From contig CANDEH010000012.1 in NCBI GenBank assembly GCA_947383645.1, positions 1 through 34,161 on the forward strand: a DNA stretch of 34,161 bases. The letters run 5' to 3'. A program made the translations under genes and the position numbers. The stretch is from an uncultured Clostridia bacterium (lineage in GTDB: Bacteria; Bacillota; Clostridia; Oscillospirales; Oscillospiraceae). The notes under the pieces were generated by a model. That model did no database searches. It worked only from the letters and a program-made list of their open reading frames with translations, and was not told where the DNA came from. Below, piece after piece: positions 1 to 6,372 of the stretch (the first letter of the stretch is position 1; the number at the start of each line of letters is the position of its first letter).

Positions 1-134
1 GGTTTGTTTAAAAAATCCTTCCCCCCCGGGGGTGTGGGCGGGCGTTGGGGTGTGGGGGGCGCGGGGCCAAACCCCCAAAAATCACGGGGTGGCGCGGTCC
101 CCAATGGGGACAGCGCCTCCCTTTCATTTGAATT

Positions 135-1115
135 TTAATACCCCTCTGGGTGCCCCTTGTGCCAGACCCAGGCGTCGGAGATGATTTGCTCCAGACCACG
201 CTCGGGCTTCCAGCCCAGCTTTTCCGCCGCCTTCTTGTTGGCCGCGATCAGTACCGAGGGGTCCCCCGCCCGCCGGGGCTCCACCACCGCCGGGATGGGG
301 TGGCCCGTGACCTTCCGGGCGGTCTCAATGATCTCCTTCACACTGTACCCGTCGCCGCTGCCCAGATTGAAGGGCCCGCTCTCCCCGCCCTTGCCCAGGT
401 ACTCCAAGGCCAGCAGGTGGGCGTTGGCCAGATCCCGCACATGGATATAGTCCCGCACGCAGGTGCCGTCGGCGGTCGGGTAGTCCTCCCCGAAGATGCC
501 CACATGGTCCCGCTTGCCCAGAGCCACCTGGAGCACGATGGGGATGAGATGGGTCTCCGGGTGGTGGTCCTCGCCGATGCCCGCCTCCGTGTTGGACCCG
601 GCGGCGTTGAAGTAGCGCAGCGCGGCGTACTTGATGCCGTAGGCCCTGCTGCACCACTTGAGCATCCCCTCAATAGCCAGCTTGCTGGCCCCGTAGGGGT
701 TGGTGGGCTCGGTGCGGTCGGTCTCCTCAATGGGCTGCTTCTCCGGCTCGCCGTAGGTGGCGGCGGTGGAGGAGAAGACGATCTTGTCCACCCCGTGCTT
801 CACCATAGTCTCCAGCATGGACTGGGACCCGGCCACGTTGTTCCCGTAGTACTTCAGGGGGTTGGTCACGCTCTCCCCCACCAGGGAGAAGGCGGCGAAG
901 TTGATGACCCCGTCGATCCTGTGGTCGGTGAACACCTTGTCCAGAAAGTCCCGGTCCCGCACGTCGCCCACGCACAGCTCCGCGCCCTTCACAGCCTCCT
1001 TATGCCCGGTGCAGAGGTTGTCCACCACCACCACGTCGTAGCCCTTCTCCACCAGCAGCGCCACCATATGGCTGCCAATATACCCGGCCCCGCCGGCTAC
1101 CAGAATTGTTTTCAT
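135..1115 (-). CDS. galE: UDP-glucose 4-epimerase
   Basis: NAD-dependent short-chain dehydrogenase/reductase that interconverts UDP-galactose and UDP-glucose in the cytoplasm, the last step of the Leloir pathway. The 326-residue length is normal for GalE. The N-terminus carries the dinucleotide-binding motif GGAGYIGSH (residues 8-16), followed by the SSTAATYG block with the catalytic Ser/Thr and the YxxxK catalytic pair in YGASK. The family block FNLGSG lies near residue 250. The ATG is preceded by AAGGAGG on the minus strand. It is the third gene of galK-galT-galE, 82 bp after the galT stop, with a hairpin element in the gap. The stop lies 134 bp from the window edge, and no further gene is seen there. 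The identification is secure. Confidence 0.97.
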   Translation of the reverse strand: MKTILVAGGAGYIGSHMVALLVEKGYDVVVVDNLCTGHKEAVKGAELCVGDVRDRDFLDKVFTDHRIDGVINFAAFSLVGESVTNPLKYYGNNVAGSQSMLETMVKHGVDKIVFSSTAATYGEPEKQPIEETDRTEPTNPYGASKLAIEGMLKWCSRAYGIKYAALRYFNAAGSNTEAGIGEDHHPETHLIPIVLQVALGKRDHVGIFGEDYPTADGTCVRDYIHVRDLANAHLLALEYLGKGGESGPFNLGSGDGYSVKEIIETARKVTGHPIPAVVEPRRAGDPSVLIAANKKAAEKLGWKPERGLEQIISDAWVWHKGHPEGY

Positions 1116-1142
1116 AACGATACTGCCTCCTTATAGGTTGTT

Positions 1143-1193
1143 CATACTTTTTCTTGAAAGAAAAAGTATCAAAAAGAACTTTAATGAGGGTAT
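1143..1193 (+). repeat. Hairpin repeat element, copy 1 (galT-galE spacer)
   Basis: A perfect 12-bp stem (1144-1155 paired with 1158-1169) with a 2-nt loop is followed by the tail CAAAAAGAAC and TTTAATGAGGGTAT. The same unit occurs at 2772-2827 in the opposite orientation. One stem pair differs between the copies on both arms (A:T here, T:A there), which keeps the pairing. It lies between co-transcribed genes, so it may act as an mRNA processing, stability or attenuation element. It has no clear downstream U-run for galT. Confidence 0.7.
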
Positions 1194-1197
1194 CAAC

Positions 1198-2691
1198 TTA
1201 TTTTATGCTGTCAATAAAACGCAGAAATGCCTTCTGGCCCGCACTGTCGCGCTTGTAGACTCCGGCGTGCTCCAGCACCTTGGCGAACACCACGCCGGTC
1301 TCCTTCTGTACGATGTCCAGGGCGTTGTCCGCAGTGATCGTATAGTTCCTGCGGAAGCTCTCCGCCCAGTCGGCGTGCTTCTCCGTCAGCTCGCTGCCCC
1401 GCAGGTCGCCGCCGGCGGCCAGACAGTCCGCCACCGCCGCCAGCTCCGCCTTCAGCCGGGCGGGGAGAACGGCCAGCCCCATCACCTCGATGAGCCCGAT
1501 GTTCTCCTTTTTGATGTGGTGCAGCTCCGCGTGGGGGTGGTACAGTCCCAGGGGATGCTCCTCGGTGGTGAGATTGTTCCGCAGCACCAGGTCCAGCTCA
1601 TAGTCCGCCCCCCGCCGTCGGGCGATGGGGGTGATGGTGTTGTGGGGTACTCCGTCGGTCTCGGCAAAGATCACCGCCGCCTCATCCGTATACCCTCTCC
1701 AGGCGGTCAAAATTTTATCCGCCAGTTCAATCAGCCGCTCCGGCTGCGCGCAGGTAATCCGGATCACCGACATGGGCCACTTGACAATCCCCGCCTTCAC
1801 GTCCTCGAATCCGGGGAAGGACACCTCCCGCTCCACCGGGGCCGTCTCCATGGCGAAGGTGTACCGCCCCCCCTGGAAGTGGTCGTGGGCCAGAATGGAC
1901 CCTCCCACGATGGGCAGATCCGCGTTGGACCCCACGAAGTAGTGGGGGAACTGCCCCACGAAGTCCAGCAGCTTCCCGAAGCAGGCCCGGTCGATCTTCA
2001 TGGGCACGTGCTCGCTGTTCAAACAGATACAGTGCTCATTGTAGTACACATAGGGACTGTACTGCAAAAACCAGGGGGAGTTATTGATGGTAATGGGCAC
2101 AATCCGGTGGTTCTGCCGGGCGGGGTGGTTCACCCGGCCGGCGTAGCCCTCATTCTCGGCGCAGAGCTGGCACCGGGGGTAGGCGGAGGCGGGAAGGTTC
2201 TTGGCCGCCGCGATGGCCTTGGGGTCCTTCTCCGGCTTGGAGAGGTTGATGGTGATATCCAGCTCCCCATACTCCGTGGGCGCCTTCCACTGCATATCCC
2301 TGGCAATCCGGTCCCGCCGGATGTAGTTTGTGTCCTGACTGAACTGATAGAACCAGTCGGTAGCCTTCTTCGGGGATTCCTCATAGTACAGCCGGAACCG
2401 CTCCCGCACCTCGCCGGGCCGGGGCGTCAGCCGCCCCATGATCTCCGTGTCAAACAGATCCCGGTACACCACGGAGTTCTCCGTGAGCACCCCCCGGGCA
2501 TAGGCGTCATCCAGCAGCTCCTCCAGCACGCCGGCCAGCTCAATCTCCCCCCAAGCCTGATCGGGCTCCGTATAACTGTCCAGTTTTAATACATCCAGTA
2601 TAGAATTCACCGCCCAAACCCGGTCACAGGGCTCAATCAGCCCCGTCCGCTCGGCGTAAGAAATTAGTTTGGAAATCGCATCATCAACCAT
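1198..2691 (-). CDS. galT: UDP-glucose--hexose-1-phosphate uridylyltransferase, class II
   Basis: Transfers UMP from UDP-glucose to galactose-1-phosphate, the middle step of the Leloir pathway. This is the long Gram-positive (class II) form: 497 residues, against about 350 for class I, with the active-site motif HDHFQGG (residues 269-275, His269/His271) in place of the class I HPHGQ. The block NSEHVPMKIDR precedes it. An upstream in-frame ATG at 2739 would add 16 residues, but the ATG at 2691 has GGAGGG 8-9 nt upstream and gives the usual MVDDAISKLI-type start, so it was chosen. The gene lies between galK and galE and is flanked by two inverted copies of a hairpin repeat. Confidence 0.96.
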   Translation of the reverse strand: MVDDAISKLISYAERTGLIEPCDRVWAVNSILDVLKLDSYTEPDQAWGEIELAGVLEELLDDAYARGVLTENSVVYRDLFDTEIMGRLTPRPGEVRERFRLYYEESPKKATDWFYQFSQDTNYIRRDRIARDMQWKAPTEYGELDITINLSKPEKDPKAIAAAKNLPASAYPRCQLCAENEGYAGRVNHPARQNHRIVPITINNSPWFLQYSPYVYYNEHCICLNSEHVPMKIDRACFGKLLDFVGQFPHYFVGSNADLPIVGGSILAHDHFQGGRYTFAMETAPVEREVSFPGFEDVKAGIVKWPMSVIRITCAQPERLIELADKILTAWRGYTDEAAVIFAETDGVPHNTITPIARRRGADYELDLVLRNNLTTEEHPLGLYHPHAELHHIKKENIGLIEVMGLAVLPARLKAELAAVADCLAAGGDLRGSELTEKHADWAESFRRNYTITADNALDIVQKETGVVFAKVLEHAGVYKRDSAGQKAFLRFIDSIK

Positions 2692-2771
2692 GCCGCATTC
2701 CCTCCATATAGATATTGTCAATGTAATTTGGAGCTTCAATAGAAGAACCCAAGTAGAGTATCCGCTATATC

Positions 2772-2827
2772 ATACCCCTCATTAAAAATTCTTTTTGATT
2801 CTTTTTCTTATAAGAAAAAGAATGTAT
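2772..2827 (-). repeat. Hairpin repeat element, copy 2 (galK-galT spacer)
   Basis: Reverse-oriented copy of the element at 1143-1193. The stem is perfect (2798-2809 paired with 2812-2823) with a 2-nt loop. On the minus strand the tail reads CAAAAAGAA then TTTTTAATGAGGGGTAT. It starts 3 nt after the galK stop codon. On the minus strand the stem is followed by AATTTTTA, so it could be a leaky terminator or a 3'-end stabiliser that lowers galT/galE expression relative to galK. Confidence 0.7.
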
Positions 2828-2830
2828 ACC

Positions 2831-4093
2831 TCACGCCAGTCTCACCCCGCCCACGGGACGGATGGAGAGCACGTGGCAGGCCCCCTCGCCCAGGACCCGC
2901 TCCATGCCGGCCCTGAAGCTCTCCAGCATATCCAGCGGCACGAAGGCCTGGATGGTCCCGGCGAAGCCGCCGCCGTGGACCCGGCAGGCCCCCCGGCTGT
3001 CCAGGAGCCGCTCGGCCAGGGCCAGGGCCATGGCCACCTCCTGGTGCTCCGTGTACCCGGCGGGGACCACGTTCTGGAGGTACCGCCAGCTGGAGAGCCC
3101 GGAGTCCCGGATGTGCATCAAAAAGGCGTCGAAGTCCCCCCGGCGCAGGGCACCCACCTGTCCGGCCACCCGGGCGTTGTCGTCGTAGATGTGGACGGCC
3201 CGGAGCACCGCCCGGTCCCCGCACTTTTGCCGGAGGGCGGGCAGGGCGGCGAAGAAGTCCGTCTCCGGCACCTCCCGCAGCACACTTTTGCCGAAGTACG
3301 CACAGACCTTCTTCAGCTCCCGGGTGATCGCGGCGTACTCGTCGGTGAGGTCCGCGTGGTCCGCCCCGCTGTCGATGATGCACAGGGCGTGGCCGGCGGA
3401 GGCGAAATCGAAGTCCACCCGCTCCACCACGGGGTTCGCGTTGTCGGCGAAGTCGATGGTGACCATGTTGCCCACCGAGGCGGCCATCTGGTCCATCAGG
3501 CCGCTGGGCTTTCCGAAGTACACGTTCTCCGCGTACTGCCCGATCTGGGCCAGCTCCACCGGGGTACACTTCCCGCCGTTGAAGAGGTCGTTGAGGATGT
3601 TGCCGATAAGAATCTCAAAGGCCGCCGAGGAGCTGAGCCCGCTGCCCTTGAGCACGTTGGAGGTGACGTAGGCGTCGAACCCCTCCAGGGCGCAGCCGTG
3701 GTCGTAAAACCAGGCGGCCACCCCCCGGATCAGGGCGGCGGTGGTGTTTTTCTCCGCCTCCCGCACGGCCAGATCGCCGAGATCCACCTCACACAGGGGG
3801 AACCCCTCGCTCTGGACGCGGATCACATTCCCGCCGTTGGGGGACACGGCGGCGATCACGTCCAGGTTCACGCTGCCCGCCAGCACCCGGCCGTGCTGGT
3901 GGTCGGTGTGGTTGCCGCCGATCTCCGTCCGCCCCGGCGCGGAGAACACGGCGATTTCCTCCCGATGCCCAAAGGTCTCCTCCAGACCCCGCAGAAGGGC
4001 GCGGTAGCGCTCCCGCTGAGCCGGCGCGTCGGCCGGGCCGTAGAGGGAGGCGACGGCCTCCTCCAGCCGGGCCATGTCAAATGCGTATCCCAT
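2831..4093 (-). CDS. galK: Galactokinase
   Basis: GHMP-family kinase that phosphorylates galactose to galactose-1-phosphate with ATP, the first gene of the galKTE operon. The galactokinase signature is at residues 52-68 (APGRTEIGGNHTDHQHG), with the Leloir GxNxxxHxD arrangement slightly altered. The GHMP ATP-binding motif is at about 148-160 (LKGSGLSSSAAFE), and the C-terminal glycine-rich GGFAGT block is present. The frame runs upstream to 4201, but the ATG at 4093 has AAAGGGG about 7 nt upstream and gives 420 residues, matching the family (about 390-430). The extra upstream residues have no galactokinase character. It is separated from galT by a 139-bp spacer with a hairpin repeat. Confidence 0.96.
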   Translation of the reverse strand: MGYAFDMARLEEAVASLYGPADAPAQRERYRALLRGLEETFGHREEIAVFSAPGRTEIGGNHTDHQHGRVLAGSVNLDVIAAVSPNGGNVIRVQSEGFPLCEVDLGDLAVREAEKNTTAALIRGVAAWFYDHGCALEGFDAYVTSNVLKGSGLSSSAAFEILIGNILNDLFNGGKCTPVELAQIGQYAENVYFGKPSGLMDQMAASVGNMVTIDFADNANPVVERVDFDFASAGHALCIIDSGADHADLTDEYAAITRELKKVCAYFGKSVLREVPETDFFAALPALRQKCGDRAVLRAVHIYDDNARVAGQVGALRRGDFDAFLMHIRDSGLSSWRYLQNVVPAGYTEHQEVAMALALAERLLDSRGACRVHGGGFAGTIQAFVPLDMLESFRAGMERVLGEGACHVLSIRPVGGVRLA

Positions 4094-4153
4094 CAGTTTT
4101 CCCCTTTCCGTCCCATTGGAAGAAGCTGTGGCAGCTTTTTCCTGATTGTCTAC

Positions 4154-4183
4154 AGCATACCATACTTGCCGCCCACTATGCAA
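4154..4183 (-). promoter_or_regulatory. Candidate promoter of the galKTE operon
   Basis: On the minus strand, TTGCAT (4178-4183), an 18-nt spacer and TATGCT (4154-4159), the latter preceded by TGG as an extended -10. It lies 60 bp upstream of the galK ATG. A short hairpin (AAGCTG/CAGCTT, 4123-4137) sits in the predicted leader. The match is moderate, and no operator was recognised. Confidence 0.4.
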
Positions 4184-4381
4184 TAGGCACCCCTTGCACA
4201 AGTCTTCAATTTTTTTCGCATTTCAGGGAAAAAGGGAGGTATTTGAATATTGGTATGTGACAAGACGTCCCCACGCCGCGGCGCTCCGCCGGCGGCGGCC
4301 TTGACAGTCTGGCGGCTCAGTGCTCTTCAGCAGACAAAGCCCCTCTTGTGGCCGACAAACCGGACTTGATTTCGTTCCATC

Positions 4382-4972
4382 TTATTCAACATCGAATGTC
4401 AATTCATCCGCATCATAAAGCTCTCCGCCGAAAAAGCAGCGTACTAAATCTTCAAATCTGTTAAAAAAAGGGAGCGCCCAACTGAGGATATCCGCTCTGG
4501 TTTCTTCTCCCAATGATGGGCGAATCCGCGCCATGTCCACTTGATACACCTGCTCACTTTGCGGGTCAAGCAAAACATAACACTCCTCATTGTATAAGCC
4601 TAAATATAGGAAGCCTGTTCCTAAAAATATCGTATTGTCCCGTTCAAACTCACTCAAGTCCTTATTGGGAAACATCAGCGGAAGCTGGAGGATTGTTGTT
4701 GCAATTTCTTCTTCTATCTCAAGTTCACGCCATCTGCCCGTTTCTTTGCAGTACGTCTTTGAAAAATCTCCCAGCATTTCCCCCGCGACGAAGGGGACGG
4801 ATAATGTATAAGACCGAAAATAGTCTTTTACCGCATTGGGTATGCAAATGTCAAGTTTGTTTTCAAGATCAATTATATCTTGATCTAAAATCTTTGATTT
4901 TTCCAATTCTACTTCCGGGTGTTCTCTTCCAAACTTTTCCATTACAGCTTGGATATAATTTTCTCCATCCAT
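4382..4972 (-). CDS. SMI1/KNR4 (SUKH) family protein
   Basis: 196-residue cytoplasmic protein resembling the SUKH superfamily. The residues 33-60 pattern (I-x-x-LE-x-x-L then IP-x-x-x-K-x-YF) is the usual SUKH N-terminal block. The middle segment FLGTGFLYLG followed by CYVLLDPQ and VYQVD fits the later strands. Many bacterial SUKH proteins are immunity factors for polymorphic toxins, but no toxin gene is adjacent, so the role here is open. The base composition is clearly more AT-rich than the gal operon, which suggests acquisition. The ATG has GGAGG upstream on the minus strand and a good promoter (5022-5050). Family assignment is likely; function is not established. Confidence 0.75.
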   Translation of the reverse strand: MDGENYIQAVMEKFGREHPEVELEKSKILDQDIIDLENKLDICIPNAVKDYFRSYTLSVPFVAGEMLGDFSKTYCKETGRWRELEIEEEIATTILQLPLMFPNKDLSEFERDNTIFLGTGFLYLGLYNEECYVLLDPQSEQVYQVDMARIRPSLGEETRADILSWALPFFNRFEDLVRCFFGGELYDADELTFDVE

Positions 4973-5021
4973 AATACTCGCCTCCGCGATAAAACCGGAT
5001 TTGCCGGGATATTACGTCCTG

Positions 5022-5050
5022 ATTATACCATCAGCACAGACAGGCTTCAA
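5022..5050 (-). promoter_or_regulatory. Promoter of the SUKH gene
   Basis: On the minus strand, TTGAAG (5045-5050), a 17-nt spacer and a perfect TATAAT (5022-5027) with an extended TGG. It ends 50 bp upstream of the start codon. Confidence 0.65.
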
Positions 5051-5221
5051 CCCTCTTTTGGCGGCTGACTGCCTCTCCGGGGACGATGGCGATTCCCCCG
5101 CTTTGGCCCGCCTGGACGGGTGCCGGCCTCGCCTGATAAAAGTATCGAGGACGGGACGGGCTGGAAGTCACTCTCTCACAGGACCCCTATCCGTCTGAAC
5201 GTCCACACTGAACCTGAAGCA

Positions 5222-5259
5222 AAACAGGAGCGCCCCGGCTGTCCGGGACGCTCCTGTTT
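5222..5259. terminator. Long GC-rich inverted repeat, possible bidirectional terminator
   Basis: Arms 5222-5238 and 5243-5259 (AAACAGGAGCG ... CGCTCCTGTTT) pair over 17 positions with one mismatch around a CTGT loop. Each side ends in a short A/T tract (AAAAC / GTTTC). It stands alone in the 4973-5781 spacer, which has no convincing gene. It is not at the 3' end of the SUKH gene, so its target is unclear. Confidence 0.4.
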
Positions 5260-5437
5260 CGACCGATCCAACTTACCAGCAGGGCGGACAATCTGCGGCG
5301 GGTATATACTCTTTTCCTGCCTGTACCTGTCACCCCCTCTTCCCTGCGCCGCTGTCCTGCCGCAAACGAGCCGCCGCCAACATGTAATGCGGCAAGTCGC
5401 AAACTCACCCTTGATACAATACATCTGACTGCAAAGA

Positions 5438-5465
5438 GAGCGGGAGCTGCCCTCGCAGCTCCCGC
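5438..5465. repeat. GC-rich palindrome, left copy flanking repeat A
   Basis: GAGCGGGAGC...GCTCCCGC stem around CCCT/CG. An identical 28-nt copy is at 5740-5767. The two copies bracket the composite repeat at 5466-5741 as direct repeats. Confidence 0.75.
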
Positions 5466-5741
5466 ACAGTCTGTCAAAAAAGTCGGCAGAGCAGGATGGC
5501 GGTAAGGAGGATAGTGTGAAAGGAACCCAAGAGGGGTTCCTTTCGCGTCAAATCAACCCGCCGCAGCGACAGATTTCGGCTGTGAGCCGAAATCTGGTAG
5601 CCCTGGCAACTGTGTTGCCAGGGCTACCCAAGAGGGGTTCCTTTCGCGTGCAATCACCCGCCCACAGGCGACAAATTGCGGCCATCGGCCGCAATTTGCC
5701 TCAGCTTGTCGAAAAACCCGTTGGTTTTTTCGACAAGCTGA
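5466..5741 (+). repeat. Composite multi-hairpin repeat, copy A
   Basis: Five stem-loops in series: 5518-5544 (GAAAGGAACCC stem), 5570-5596 (CAGATTTCGGCT stem, GTG loop), 5596-5628 (15-bp perfect stem, TGT loop), a CAAATTGCGGCC/GGCCGCAATTTG stem near 5670-5696, and CTCAGCTTGTCG...CGACAAGCTGAG (about 5700-5741). The module AAGAGGGGTTCCTTTCGCG appears twice. The block recurs at 25333-25649 (inverted), 29956-30231 and partly at 16601-16680. Its right end faces the 3' end of the phosphoesterase gene, so it probably acts there as a terminator or 3' stabiliser. The rest of the 809-bp spacer from 4973 holds only the palindromes listed separately. Confidence 0.85.
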
Positions 5742-5767
5742 GCGGGAGCTGCCCTCGCAGCTCCCGC
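5740..5767. repeat. GC-rich palindrome, right copy flanking repeat A
   Basis: Identical to 5438-5465. It lies 14 bp from the stop codon of the phosphoesterase gene, with a further small stem (ACCGC/GCGGT) in between, so on the minus strand it is well placed to form the gene's terminator. Confidence 0.7.
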
Positions 5768-5781
5768 GGACCGCAAGGCGG

Positions 5782-6372
5782 TCAGATTTCCAGCAGATAC
5801 CGCTCATACGCGTTGATGATCGCAGTCTCCCCCCGCTGGATCCTCCGTGGAATGCCTGTCCCATAATTTGTGTGCACGTGTCCATGCACAAAGAATCCGG
5901 GCTGATACCTGTCCATCAGATCCAGAAAACAGGAGAATCCGTGGTGCGCGTAGTCCGGAGCGTCGCCGTACCCCTGGGCGGGAGCGTGGGCCACCACAAT
6001 GTCCACCCCGCCCGCCCGGCGGAGTTGGGGCCGCAGACGGCGGATACGGCGGCGCATCTGCGCCTCCGTGTACTGGTGGGGACCGCCGCTGTACCAGATG
6101 CTGCCCCCCAGGCCCAGAATCCGTAGACCCCGCACCGTTACCAGACGGTCCTCTATGCACTCGCAGCCCTCCGGGGGGTGGAGGTCGTAGGTCTGGTCGT
6201 GGTTGCCGTGGACATAGAGCAGCGGAACGCCGCCCATGGTCACCAGAAAGGACAGATATTGGGAGTGGAGATCCCCGCAGGAGAGGATCAGATCCACGCC
6301 GGCCAGATGGCCGGGCTGGTAGTAGTCCCACAGGTATTCGCTCTCCCTGTCGGAGATCAGAAGCACCTTCAC
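5782..6372 (-). CDS. Calcineurin-like metallophosphoesterase
   Basis: 196-residue protein of the metallophosphoesterase fold. Metal-site motifs seen are CGDLHSQYL (about residue 32), VHGNHD (54-59), VAHAP and HGHVH near the C-terminus. The first motif, normally D-x-H, reads SDRESEY, so its His is missing; one metal site may be changed. No signal peptide, so it is cytoplasmic. The ATG overlaps the stop of the upstream BMP-fusion gene by 4 nt (ATGA), so the two are translationally coupled and probably work together. The substrate cannot be read from the sequence. A long palindromic repeat follows the stop. Confidence 0.88.
   Translation of the reverse strand: MKVLLISDRESEYLWDYYQPGHLAGVDLILSCGDLHSQYLSFLVTMGGVPLLYVHGNHDQTYDLHPPEGCECIEDRLVTVRGLRILGLGGSIWYSGGPHQYTEAQMRRRIRRLRPQLRRAGGVDIVVAHAPAQGYGDAPDYAHHGFSCFLDLMDRYQPGFFVHGHVHTNYGTGIPRRIQRGETAIINAYERYLLEI

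Noticed and set aside
1..134. G/C-homopolymer-rich start of the window, considered as a regulatory or coding region
   Set aside because: No start site, motif or structure could be supported; the homopolymer runs may reflect poor sequence quality at a contig end.
1138..4186. Long plus-strand frames opposite galT and galK
   Set aside because: Shadows of conserved minus-strand enzymes, with low-complexity composition and no ribosome sites.
4990..5437. Short frames in both directions between the SUKH gene and repeat A
   Set aside because: No ribosome site, no recognisable motif and Arg/Pro-rich shadow composition.
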